From: Bostrychus sinensis
Taxonomy: Eukaryota > Chordata > Actinopteri > Gobiiformes > Eleotridae
NCBI GenBank assembly: GCA_020698575.1
Contig: CM036256.1
Coordinates: forward strand, 12,725,908-12,789,907
DNA: 64,000 nt
Direction: 5' to 3'
Shown here: piece after piece, positions 47,307 to 57,689 of the stretch
How positions within the stretch are numbered: position 1 is the stretch's first letter
Layout: every line of letters begins with the position of its first letter
Translations under genes and position numbers: made by a program
The notes under the pieces: generated by a model
The model's database searches: none
Told to the model about the DNA's origin: nothing
The model's input: the letters and a program-made list of their open reading frames with translations, nothing else

Positions 47307-49991
47307 TGGAGGTGCAAACAGTGCTCCGAAAGTGTTTCTACGAGGTACCAGTTACTAAAACACTATAGACTGAAACATGGACAATATGGTCTAAGACACT
47401 CTTATCCATGCATATACTGTCATTGTCCTTGTGCATTCAAAACATGGAATGGTCTTAAATCTCATTTGAGTCGTTCCCATGTCAATATTTTGTCTAAAAG
47501 TACAGATTGGGTAATTCTAAAATGTCTCTTATGTTCTGAAAGCCAGATATCAAACAGTAAAGACTACTTTTTTCATATCGGTAATCATCTTAAGTGTTAT
47601 GAAACAGTTAATTGTGTATTCCAGAATTGTTCTTTTAAAACAAACATATATACTACTTTTAGGTCTCATAGGAGTAGAAAGCATGCTCATGGCACAGTAA
47701 AAGACTTTAAAGTTGAAATAGTACAAAACAGTGAATTCACCAGTGAGCAACAGGTACCAGAAGACTGTGCAGAAGAGCTTGGAGAAATTTCTGACTTGGA
47801 CCTTAATACATTGCTTGAAGCAGGTGTATCAGATGAGGATTTAGAGTACACAGTTACTAAGAAGCTGGCCTCTGTCTTATTAAAATTGGAGGTTTTTTCA
47901 CATGTGCCAACATCAGCTATTGATGAGTTACTAGAAGAGTTGCATTTTATTTTAACTTCAACTTTACTGCCTCTGTCACATAGTAAAGCTTTGGATATTT
48001 TCAAAAAATATAACGTTGAAGTTAGTCCATCTCTACTGAATGAATTGTCCACAGCTTTACATACTGAAAATCCGCTGGTTAAATCTATAGCAAAAGGAGG
48101 CCAACTTGCAACCACCTTCAAACGCAAACAGTTTTATAAAGATAATTTCAATGTTGTGGAACCAGTTGAGTATTTACTAGAACCTAGAACTAATAAAACA
48201 TTTCACTATGTGCCCTTACTCAAGTCTTTGCAGCAGCTTCTTGCACGTAAAGATATAGTTGCTAAGCTTGTTGATAAACATAAACTGTTACCTTCAAATT
48301 CACAACTGTTGGCATCATTTCAAGACAGCGACTACTGCAAAAACAATCATTTCTTTTCATCTGGGGATTTAAGAATATCCTTATGTTTGTATATTGATGA
48401 CTTCGAGGTGTGCAATCCACTCGGAACCTCTCGCAAAAAACATAAACTTTGTGGCATTTATTGGATTATAGGTAACTTGCCTCCTGGTAACAGCTCTGCC
48501 CTGTCTTCAATATACCTAGCATTGTTGTGCAAAAGTGATCTTGTTAAATCATTTGGCTATGAAAAAATATTTGAACCTCTGTTGCGTGATTTAGTGACTT
48601 TAGAGGAGCAAGGGCTGTTTATTCCACTCCTTGGGTCATTTATTAAGGGCACGGTGCAGTGCGTTATTGCAGATAATCTGGGGGCTCATGGCCTGGCTGG
48701 GTTTTTAGAGAGTTTCTCAGCTAAATATTTCTGTCGTTTTTGTACAGCTCAGCTTTCTGAAATTAATCATCACGAAGTAAAAACAGGGATATTCAAAAGA
48801 AGAACAAAGGAAGCTCATCAGCTCCACATCGAGGCAGCTCAGGAAAAAGGGGTGAGCTACTTAGGTGTAAGAAAATCTTGCATTCTAACTGATAACCTTT
48901 CTCATTTTAATGTGGTTAGTGGTTACCCCCCAGATATTGTCCATGATATATTTGAGGGAATAGTTCCTGTAGAGCTGGCACAGTGCATTGATATTCTCAT
49001 TTCAAAAAAGTTCTTTACTCTTGAACAACTAAACAGTCTCATCCGTTCTTTTCCCTACAAAGACGGAGATAAAACTAATCGCCCATATTTGTTACAAAAG
49101 CCTTTGAGTAAAAGAAAAAAACGCACTCTGGGTGGCAATGCTCACGAGAATTGGTGTCTTCTTCGCTTACTTCCTCTTATCATTGGTAAACATGTTCCCA
49201 ATGATGAACCTGCTTGGCAGGTTATTTTACTCTTAAAGGACATTGCTGAACTTGTAGTTGCGCCTGTCCATAGTCAGGAATCCATAGCATACTTGGAGTG
49301 GAAAATCTCAGAGCATCGTAAACATTATCAAGAACTCTTTCCCAGTCAAAGACTGATGCCCAAACATCACTTTCTCGAACACTATCCTGAAATGATTAAA
49401 TGTTTTGGTCCATTGGTCTCATTATGGACCATGCGATTTGAGGCCAAACACAGTTTTTTTAAACAGGTCATCAGGAACTTAAAAAATTTTAAAAACGTCA
49501 CTTCTTCATTGGCAATAAAGCATCAGTTAATGATTGCCTATACCATGCTTTGTCCTGACAATGAAAATATTTCTATAGATGTTACCCATGTCTCAGAAGT
49601 CCCCATTGATGTCCTTAACAATGGCATTGTGAGCACACTCACCCAGAGGTACCCTGTATTAGCTAGTGTAAATCTCAGCCAAAGTGTCATTATCAATGGA
49701 ATAAAATACAAAAAAGGGATGATAGTTGTGCATGGATCATGTGGTGGTCTTCCAGATTTTTCAGAAATAGTCAATCTTTGCATTATAAAAGAAGAGGTAT
49801 TCCTCATTATAAAAAAACTTTCCTCCTGGTACTGGGAGCACTACCGAGCTTTTCAACTGCACCCAACTAGTGAAGTAGTAGTTGTGGAATTCAGTGAACT
49901 TGCTGACAAGTATCCTCTATGTGACTATCAAGTTGGATCCCGACGAATGGTGACTTTAAAAAGATTTTTACATTTGACGGGTAATTTTTAA
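47304..49991 (+). CDS. CACTA/EnSpm-like DDE transposase, zinc-finger N-terminus
   Basis: An intact 895-codon ORF in one exon. Residues 1-127 hold four C2H2-like fingers: C4-C7-H20-H25, C36-C41-H54-H59, C74-C77-H91-H95 and C104-C109-H122-H127, probably for binding element ends. The catalytic core follows the CMC layout: D365/D366 in YIDDFEVCNPLG, D457 in IADNLGAHGL, a C477-x2-C480 knuckle soon after, H547 in VHDIFEGIVP, and E713 in WTMRFEAKHSFFK. The overall order resembles plant tnp2 (Transposase_21) proteins. A basic KRKKR at 603-607 is a likely nuclear signal. The start is fixed by an in-frame TGA immediately before this ATG; an acceptor, TTTTTTTAG, ends at 47296. No stop or frameshift interrupts it. 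The predicted role is to cut the element at the CACTC ends and move it. Family assignment is by motif reading; activity is inferred. Confidence 0.85.
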   Translation: MWRCKQCSESVSTRYQLLKHYRLKHGQYGLRHSYPCIYCHCPCAFKTWNGLKSHLSRSHVNILSKSTDWVILKCLLCSESQISNSKDYFFHIGNHLKCYETVNCVFQNCSFKTNIYTTFRSHRSRKHAHGTVKDFKVEIVQNSEFTSEQQVPEDCAEELGEISDLDLNTLLEAGVSDEDLEYTVTKKLASVLLKLEVFSHVPTSAIDELLEELHFILTSTLLPLSHSKALDIFKKYNVEVSPSLLNELSTALHTENPLVKSIAKGGQLATTFKRKQFYKDNFNVVEPVEYLLEPRTNKTFHYVPLLKSLQQLLARKDIVAKLVDKHKLLPSNSQLLASFQDSDYCKNNHFFSSGDLRISLCLYIDDFEVCNPLGTSRKKHKLCGIYWIIGNLPPGNSSALSSIYLALLCKSDLVKSFGYEKIFEPLLRDLVTLEEQGLFIPLLGSFIKGTVQCVIADNLGAHGLAGFLESFSAKYFCRFCTAQLSEINHHEVKTGIFKRRTKEAHQLHIEAAQEKGVSYLGVRKSCILTDNLSHFNVVSGYPPDIVHDIFEGIVPVELAQCIDILISKKFFTLEQLNSLIRSFPYKDGDKTNRPYLLQKPLSKRKKRTLGGNAHENWCLLRLLPLIIGKHVPNDEPAWQVILLLKDIAELVVAPVHSQESIAYLEWKISEHRKHYQELFPSQRLMPKHHFLEHYPEMIKCFGPLVSLWTMRFEAKHSFFKQVIRNLKNFKNVTSSLAIKHQLMIAYTMLCPDNENISIDVTHVSEVPIDVLNNGIVSTLTQRYPVLASVNLSQSVIINGIKYKKGMIVVHGSCGGLPDFSEIVNLCIIKEEVFLIIKKLSSWYWEHYRAFQLHPTSEVVVVEFSELADKYPLCDYQVGSRRMVTLKRFLHLTGNF

Positions 49992-50026
49992 AAAAGTTTT
50001 ATTTGAAAAGATAATTTAAGTAATAT

Positions 50027-50363
50027 TAGGGTTGAGCGATATACTGTTTTATACCAAACATCAATAGTTCTTTTTTTTTTTTTTTTGTTAATGAATTTCA
50101 GTTTGTTTAGCTCTAGAACATCCATTTAACCTCCCCTTTAAATTAATTTTGGCCTATAATATATATTGTATTTGTTTGTGAAGACAAGCACAACATTCTT
50201 TAACTGTTTGTAGTTTGATTGCAACTGAAGCATTTTTTTATGGCATAAACTGATAAGCATCACATTTGAATAACACGGTGAAAGAAGAAAAAAATAATGG
50301 TATAGTGATAAACACAAAATGGTATACCATGGTATAAATATTTGGTCATATTGCTCACCCCTA
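50027..50363. mobile_element. hAT-type MITE nested between the transposon's genes
   Basis: It begins TAGGGTTGAGCGATATACTG and ends GGTCATATTGCTCACCCCTA, an inverted pair with a few mismatches. Near the right end GGTATACCATGGTATAAATA forms a local palindrome. No clear 8-bp duplication is visible (AGTAATAT before, GAACTTTT after). It lies outside both ORFs, in what would be intron for gene 2. Confidence 0.65.
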
Positions 50364-50453
50364 GAACTTTTTAAAATGCATGTACATTAATAGTTGCTTT
50401 TATGACTATTTTACGAATGAAACCCTTGTTTTTATGTTTCAGAGTAACAAAAA

Positions 50454-52740
50454 ATGCCTGCCACACTGAGAGTGGTACTTGGTGTGGACAACGCAGCCAA
50501 GCTGGTCTTACCCACTGGGATACCAAATTCAGTAACGGACCTTACAGCTGAGATTGAGAGACACTTTGGCTTGTCAGGGAATTTCAGACTGCAGTATCGT
50601 GATGTTGACTTTGATAACGAATATGTGAACTTGACAGACACTAAAGAAATTAAAGACAAGAGCACAGTTAAAATTGTGTACATGCCAAACAGTTCAGATA
50701 CAACCACTTGCCATTCTGCTTCGCCTGAGATGGATGATAGTTCATTCTCCACTGCAGACACAGACATTCTTTCCTCCCCTGATTCCAATGCTTCATGTTC
50801 TTCTCTACGATTGCTGGGATGGCCCTCAAAGTTCCCATTGCCCGGTTTTAGTTATGACGTACAGTTTCAGCTTGACAGGGCTAATGAAGACTATGTCAAT
50901 AATGGTACTCGTCTGGACCCAAGTACTAAGCTAAAATCAGACATTATGGATGCATTGGTCTCCGAAATTGCAAAATACAAAATCTATCCTTCGATTGCGG
51001 AACTTGATGATGTGGCTTTAGCTCTTGTAACAAAATATCCCTGTCTGAAAGAGGGTGGTTCTGTGTCTGGGCATTATGGTTGGAGGGTTAGTCTAAAATA
51101 TAAAATAGCCAACTATCGCACCATCCTAAGGAACATTGGGTGTCCAGAGGTGACCATCAATGCAATGAAAAACAAGCGAGGTGATGCAAGTCAGCACCCT
51201 AACCAGGTGAAGAAACCAAGGAAAGCAGAGGTCAACTTCTGTCCGGATTACCCTTCAGGTGAAAGTAAGGATACCCTTGAGGAGGAACGGCAAGTCCTTA
51301 CTGAAGAGGTCAAGAAGAAGAATAACCAACTCATAAAAACAAAAATGGAAAAAACCTTTGCATACAGAAGACGGGAAGTAATTGAAGATATGCCCTTCAT
51401 TGCCGAATTTAAAAACAGATGGCCAGCTCTGTTTTGTGTGTCTGAGGTAAGGTAAATTAAAACCTTGAGTTTATGTAAAAATATTTGGTTTAATTTTTTG
51501 TATGTTTCAAAGATAAATGCAGAGTTTACGCGCATTACCACGGTGCCCCTCCTCTCCACTTTCATGAGCCAACTAGACGAATACTCCGACCAGCTAATGA
51601 GGGTTGTAAGGAGAAAGGGCGGAGATAAAGGACACAGTATCAGCATTGCCATGTCTGCCATGGGCCAGGTATGTTTTTACAGTTAAAATGAGTAATTGTC
51701 ATTCTATATGGTTACAGCATGTTGGTGCTCAAGAATGACATAATGATGAAAGACCGGCATGTCATTTTTACAGGGCACAGTAATTGCTTGTGTTGAGATT
51801 TTAAAAAAAGTATTTGTTAGACCTTGTGCCTTGTTCTATGGTGATGTTAAACTGAAGTATTATGTTTTTTTAACTACTGCTATCTTCTGGGAATTGTGTA
51901 ACGTTTGTCTAAAATGATGACCCTTGTTAGGAAAATGGAAGGAAATGTATTTTTTTTTATACATCTTTTTGTGCTTTTTTGTATCACAGAATTCTAGTAT
52001 TGAAGTGAGACGGGAATGCATACTGAAAGCACTGTCTCTCTACCTAAATGAGGATCATAAAAGCCTCATCAAGGAGTACTGGGTAAGCTTTGGCATGCAT
52101 GATACATTTTTAGTCTAACTTATGCACTCTCAAGTTTTCTGTCATTATTTGCTTCATAATCATTTTCATTTTCATTGTAAAGTAAAAATGCTATGGGGGT
52201 GAATACTTTTTATATGGACTGTATAAGGCAGCTTTTAAACAGCATTTTTTTTTATTAGCAATGTAACTTATAGTCTTACATTGCTACTGAATTTTACTGG
52301 TTATTGATACTGATACTAAATGTGATTTGTATAGTACTACCAATGCTATGTACATATTGACAACCACACTTGGTAGCTACATTAAAATGCCTAAAATACT
52401 GTATGTAAATATCTTTTTTTAGGATGTAAATCTTGGAGGCGTGAGATCAATGGAGGAGGTTATTATGGGAGTCTACGTGGTTCGCCATGAAGGAGCTGAT
52501 CCCACAGATGGCCCAGAGGACATCGGCATCCTCATTGAGGGCTGCACAGTCATCCAAGACGTTCATGATGTGGCAACGGGATGTGCACTTTTGTTCGGCT
52601 TGATCTACTGTCTAAATTTGAGCTATCCAAAGGACCTAAGGTACACTTTTGAGTTTTATCAGAAAGTACTGATGGGCTTGGACGGAAAGAAGCTGACCAA
52701 TAAGGTGCAGGTTCTCAAAAACAAACTAAACAAAAACTAG
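50454..52740 (+). CDS. Second transposon gene, PB1-like N-terminus, four exons
   Basis: Four exons join in phase 0: 50454-51446 (331 codons), 51513-51668 (52), 51990-52082 (31) and 52423-52740 (105 plus stop), giving 519 aa. Every intron is GT-AG with consensus donors (GTAAGG, GTATGT, GTAAGC). An acceptor, TTATGTTTCAG, ends 11 bp upstream of the ATG. Residues 1-76 look like a PB1 fold: K16 in the first strand and an acidic Y48-R-D50-V-D52-F-D54-N-E56 loop. A Ser-rich linker follows, then GHYGWRVSLKY (206-216), a basic KKPRK (253-257), and a charged likely coiled coil (about 275-305). The C-terminal exon is compact and helical-looking. Related proteins in fish genomes are often labelled SAMD3-like; I see no SAM domain. 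The function is unknown. Its place inside the transposon suggests an accessory factor, by analogy with TnpA of En/Spm. Confidence 0.8.
51447..51512 (+). other. Intron 1 of the second transposon gene
   Basis: 66 bp, GTAAGG...CAAAG. If unspliced, the frame ends at the TAA of GTAAGGTAA, giving a 333-aa product that lacks the C-terminal part. Confidence 0.8.
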
Positions 52741-53968
52741 CTACGAAAGACAAAACAGAACCTGCAACCTTTACTGGAACTGAATAAGATTAACAGGATG
52801 AAACTGCTTTCTTGGGATTTTTGGAGAAACCCGAATGTGAAGTGTTTTCCAGCTTGTTTTGGTTGATTACATTGACTGTATATCAGAAGTGTTTTTTTTT
52901 ATTGTTTTCCACCAACAGGGTCATTGCTTTGTGCTCCACATTCACCGCCTTTTAATCTTTGAGTACATGTTTATTTCTTTACCAAAAAACCGTTTCATCC
53001 TTGAGCTACCTGTATTGCAATGGACTAATGTGCCGTTTGTTGTAAAATTGGGAAATGAAAAATGCAAAAGTGACATTTCCTTCTGTGAAAGTGTTTTTAT
53101 GACACTTGTGTTTTTTTGTTAAATATACATTTACATTTTAAAAATATTTGAGTTAAGGGAATGTGATTTTTTTTTTTTTTTTTTTTTCCCCCAAACTTTT
53201 ATTTAGGATTTGTTGGAGTTTGGCTAATTTGTTGATGTCTGATTTAGGAGATGTTTGTAAGGTTTGAGGAATACACTATTTTCATTTTTTTGAAAGTATA
53301 CGAGCAGAATTCACATATTTCCTGCACTGTTAACCATTTGGTGGCAGAAGTAAGTTGGTTACTTGTTTTGGTATAGGTTTTATATGTTTAAGATTTAAAA
53401 ACACAATTTTTACTGCTTTCAGCTTGATAAAAGTAACCGTAATATTAAAAAAGTCTTTTTTTTTTGCTGTATTTTTTTTTTTTTTCAAGCAAGTTTCACT
53501 TGTCAAAGGAAGTTGTCTAAATGCACTTTTTGTGTTTAAACAGACTAAAGATTTAAAACAGGTCTACAATTTTAAGTGACTAGTACTGAGAGATTTATTA
53601 CATAATTATGTAAACATTGTTATATTTCAAGATGTCATGTTTGACAATGGTTAATAAAATGCATTAAAGCATATTGTATTTATTTATCATTATTACTTAA
53701 ACCAGCCTAAAATATATACATATGTAGTACCCATTATAAATTAAATTCAATGTAATAACATCAATTAAAATTTACATGGCATAATTAAATCCAAACCAAA
53801 AATACTGATTTAAGAAAACATAACTCCGCTTTGTAGCATTTAAGTAACAGTGTAGAGTTGGATTTACTTAAAAACTGATTGTTAATATTAATCGGATGTG
53901 TTTTATTAGATTTAAACAAGCCTGTTGCGTGCAACAAGTTGACAAAACATTTTTAATTAATTCCAACA
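52741..53968 (+). other. 3' UTR and right subterminal region of the transposon
   Basis: AT- and T-rich without a gene. An AATAAA lies at 53653. Three TTACTTAA octamers in either orientation (53693-53700, 53840-53847, 53864-53871) occupy the last 300 bp and could be protein-binding repeats like the subterminal motifs of CACTA elements. Confidence 0.5.
53653..53658 (+). terminator. Poly(A) signal of the transposon
   Basis: AATAAA in GGTTAATAAAATGC, 913 bp after the stop of the second gene. I found no AATAAA between the transposase stop and the second gene, so both transcripts may share this site. Confidence 0.55.
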
Positions 53969-53985
53969 TTTCATTTCTTAGAGTG
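53959..53985 (-). repeat. Right terminal inverted repeat
   Basis: TTTCATTTCTTAGAGTG is the exact inverse of the left 17 bp; TG follows as the putative target duplication. Confidence 0.92.
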
Positions 53986-55129
53986 TGTGTGGGATGGCGG
54001 TTTCTGCACCGGCTGATGTAGATATGCTCAAGGGGAGGGAGGCTTTTTATTGGCTTGGGAGCGATGAGGAGTCAATATGCCTACGTGATTATAATTTTGA
54101 CCATAATCAAGCACCACAAGTGTATTCTCTGTTTGTTCCAATGCAAAAGACACCCACTGATAAAAAGCATATTACTAATTATAGCATTACTTAAAACATA
54201 TCTCTTTTTAAGCCTTTTTCAAGTCCTCTAAAGCCACCATTCTTAAACTGGGGTAGGGTCCCTGGACTATAGGTTGAGGGTCTGTGAAAAATTAGTTAAT
54301 TGATAATAATTTATAATCATTAATTTTGTCATGGAAATTTGTTTTAACATTCATTAATATTAATGGGAAACACTATAGCAATAAAATAAACATTAATTAC
54401 GAGTTAATTACCCTCACTTATAATGGGTTTTAGGACATTTAAATCTCTGTATGATTGTGACGCACTGACACTGGTGACAAAAAAAATGTTACTTTCTAAG
54501 AAGACTTTAGTCATATATGGGGTGAAAGACAGCTAAGCAAATCATTTTTTTGCAGTCCACTGTCTATATTTGGTCTGTTTTGGGTCAGGACCATTCAGAA
54601 GCATTGACCCGAAACGCCAAGTTTTGAGGATCCAACTCCAAGAAGCTCTCACCTTTTTCTGGAAGTTGAACATTATTTTCTTCTGAGTTGCCATTAACTT
54701 TTCAAAACTCCTGCTTGGCTTCAAGGTGAACCGGGCTCTGAGTTAGTGTGGATGATATATTTGTGAAAAATGTTGCTGCCAGTACAAACTGTTCCTTACT
54801 GTGTTTCTATTTTTGAGTTGCAGCCTCCCCCTCACACATAAACGCACACATACATAGGCATCCACAGCCACTGATTCATTGATTCATCTTGAAACAAAAT
54901 ACTTCTTATATTATAAAATGGGGCTTTCCCTTATGAAGTGGAGTGCCTGCAGAGATGTAGGTGCACAGTATTCCCATTGTATAGGTATTTCAAACCAGTT
55001 CTTTTTTCTTTTTGACAGGATAAAAAGGCACAAACACTTGGGTGAAACAAAGAAGCACTTATAGTACTGATATTAATGTACAATAGTGAGCTGTTTGTTG
55101 TCATGTTTTCTTAAAAGGATTGGGAGGTG
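53986..55129. other. Right flank; one hAT end fragment
   Basis: A hAT-like end, CACCATTCTTAAACTGGGGT, begins at 54235, but no matching right end is found. ORFs of 60-69 codons at 53985, 54542 and 54879 have no domain. Confidence 0.4.
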
Positions 55130-55275
55130 GCACAGCTAAAGATGTTGAGGTTCTCTTTAGTAGTGACAAGGATGGATAGGATTAGGAAGGAGTACATCAG
55201 AGAGACAGCCCATGTTAGACATTTTCAGAGAGGTCAGATTGAGATAGTTTGGACAGAGGAGAAATAGTGAAAATA
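55130..55275 (+). pseudogene. LINE reverse-transcriptase C-terminal fragment
   Basis: One frame reads TRMDRIRKEYIRETAHVR and then FQRGQIEIVW, which matches the C-terminal region of fish LINE polyproteins (RTE/BovB-like, from memory). Only about 45 codons remain, and no start or flanking RT domain is present, so it is a dead remnant. Confidence 0.6.
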
Positions 55276-56019
55276 TGGCTCAGAGGTGGATTAAACAAAA
55301 GCTAAAATGAGCACACAGCTAAATGGTTTTCAGTTCCTAAGATCATGAATATTCCTGTTCTCGTAGCTTAGAGGTGGAATAAGTAATGATATAGACAATT
55401 TTGAGATATCCAATAGTAAAAGTGCAGCATAGGAACAGCTTTGAACAGCTATGGAAGCCCTATAGGGACATATTGTACTGCTGTTTGTGAATAACCCGAA
55501 ACTGTTTGTCTGATAGAGATTTTGCACAATCAGTTTGGTCTTACATTTAAAATCAAGAATGTGTGCTCAAAAAGAAACATATGTGAGCTTTGCCTCCTTC
55601 AGTGCTGTTTGTCCTCTCAGGGTAGAAACAACACTATAATAGCTATATTATAACTTCAGTCAATGAAGGCTTGCATATATATTTTTATATTTCCCTTTAT
55701 ATGTATATTTATGTTTCACAACAGCTTACATAATACAGCTTTAATATTTTTGTTATGTCTGTCTACACACACAAAATAAACTCTCATTGGTATTCATTAT
55801 AAAAGGATCTGTCAAGTTGACCTTCTACTTTTTTTATTATGTAACTTCTGCTTACCTACAAGCACTGCGTCAATGTACAAGGTGACTTTTCTTTTTACAT
55901 TGAAAAAACAATATAGTACTTGACCCAGAATAATGTGTACATTTTGAGATCTGTACAGTGATGCATGGGATAATTCTGTTAATTTGGACTCATATAACAA
56001 TTACCATTTGGGGAAAGTA
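55276..56019. other. No feature recognised
   Basis: AT-rich, with two 62-65-codon minus-strand ORFs lacking domains. Confidence 0.45.
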
Positions 56020-56410
56020 TTAAAGATCCCTTATTATGCTACGTCGACTTTTTGAGCTTTCATCTATAATGTTGTTTGCACCTCAAAAACTGAAAACTGA
56101 AATCTGTATGTGCTTTGTAAAGCTCGTACATCATCGCCAAACACATTCTGATAAATTCAGCACTTAAATCAGCTCATTCATCTATCTGTTAGTGTCATGT
56201 TGCTAAGAGCCATGCTAATTAGCCATTTAATGCTCTGTTCATTGCCAGCAGGGGACGACAGACACCTAATCCAAGCATTCTCTGCAAATAGAAAGTAACA
56301 GCTCCCCAAAAGAAGATGTGTTCTATACATATATTATTATTATTATTATTTTAAGTAGTAAAATGTGAAATACTATGTCCAAAAACTATGTCAAAATATA
56401 GGACCTTTAA
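56020..56410 (+). mobile_element. MITE, subfamily A, complete
   Basis: TTAAAGATCCCTTATTATGC at the left and ATATAGGACCTTTAA at the right are inverted ends with a TTAA on each side (56020-56023, 56407-56410). The interior has GTTGCTAAGAGCCATGCTAA and CACCTAATCCAAGC. Non-coding. TTAA may be target duplication or part of the repeat. Confidence 0.75.
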
Positions 56411-56479
56411 GTCAACTACACAGGTCAGACTTGATAAAGCAGTTTCCCAGCTGCTTTGGGCCTGAGGGGCCTGAAGTTT

Positions 56480-56580
56480 AGTTTTACCACTTCACCTACA
56501 CATGCTTGTCTTTGGAAATTGTGAGGAAGCCAGAGAACCCATAGAGAACCCACAGTAGCCCTAGGAAATGCATGCATTGT
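56480..56580 (+). repeat. R1-related repeat fragment
   Basis: CACATGCTTGTCTTTGGAAA, TTGTGAGGAAGCCAGAGAAC and CCATAGAGAACCCACAGTAG match the distal part of the LINE 3'-end unit. Confidence 0.55.
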
Positions 56581-57689
56581 CATTATAAAAGCATCTCCAA
56601 TCATCACTGACAACTCCGCATTAGCCCCAACACAACGACTACAAGTACATCATGAGCTGTAGCAGTGTTTCCTCAACTCATTAGTCCTTAATCTTCCACT
56701 GCAATCACACATTTGATGCTGGCTTACACAAACTCGGTGGCAGGTCAGACAGGTTTATTAAAATCATCTGTAAAATGTGACGAGAGGAAAAACTTTTTAA
56801 CTCCACTTAATGTCAGCGTTCACTTGTGGAGGCTGCCATGTTCTAGCCACAGACTCAATTAAGCAGCGAAGGGAAAGCCACCCTTTGCCTAGTGTCAAGC
56901 CTAAAAAGCTCTCCCAAGAAACCAATTATGGCCAAGTGAGTTTGTCTAATTCGGCGTGACACATCTGGCTGGGCAAAAACACGATAGATCCAGACAGCAG
57001 TGATGAGGGACTAGAGGGTCAGGGCACAGTGAAATGAATAGCAACCTTTCTGCTTCCTCACACATACATTCCCATTTGTGTCACTGAGCACTGACCTTAA
57101 GCTATAAGCCAACAGGGGCCCGCGTCGAAACAATGGCTTTGTTAGTATTCAGAGCGCAACACCACTCATCCATCACACTTTTAAGGTCAGCATCAATTTC
57201 CAGTCACCCTATCAAAAATACTAAAGGACAATCACACGTTTGGAAAAGCTGACATACCATGAGTGTCAGAGGTGTAAGGAACAAAAATAGCATTTATTTT
57301 ACTAAAAAAGCAGCTGAAATAAAAATGCAAAAACATAAAGGTTGTTATGTTGTTCATTCTAGCTACAAGAGGTCACATGTTGGTGTACTCACAGTGCCAG
57401 TCCCAAGCCCAGACAGATGGAGAGTGTTGCATCTTATCAACAGTCCAATCACTGCACACTGCGGATGATTTCCCATGGCAGCCTTGGAAGAGAAAAGCCG
57501 AAAGGACAGGTCAAAGAAGGTCATTTTAGCTCATCTACGACTCACGTACAAACAAACACTGGCCACACTGCTACTCTCAGCATGGCAGGTCATTCTTATA
57601 ATCATAATGTGCTTAAGGGTCTAGACATAAATGTTTGCTGAAGAGACTGACAGTAGTTGACGCATGCCTATGGTCAATGTAATATTTTC
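56581..57689. other. No gene recognised
   Basis: The part 56800-57190 is complex and non-repetitive with some CpG (CTAATTCGGCGTGACACATC). Three overlapping 60-74-codon ORFs near 57259-57641 have no domain. Confidence 0.35.

Larger units (their letters stand above)
45436..53985 (+). mobile_element. Full-length CACTA/EnSpm-like (CMC) transposon
   Basis: The left terminus CACTCTAAGAAATGAAA (45436-45452) is repeated in inverse orientation at 53969-53985. The first 17 bp are perfect and 23 of 27 match. TG lies on both sides (45434-45435 and 53986-53987), consistent with a 2-bp target duplication as reported for some CMC elements. The element is 8,550 bp and carries a CpG-rich leader, a transposase ORF (47304-49991) and a four-exon second gene (50454-52740), both on this strand. 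The only visible damage is a nested MITE at 50027-50363, outside the coding parts. Intact reading frames, splice sites and ends together suggest a recent, possibly still autonomous copy. The superfamily call rests on the CACT terminus and the transposase motifs, not on a database search. Confidence 0.88.

Noticed and set aside
47550..48127. Minus-strand ORFs opposite the transposase (66 and 146 codons)
   Set aside because: Antisense shadows of the 895-codon ORF.
56020..56410. piggyBac MITE
   Set aside because: TTAA is present at both ends, but the next bases are AGG/CCT rather than the usual CCC-type start, so I leave it unclassified.
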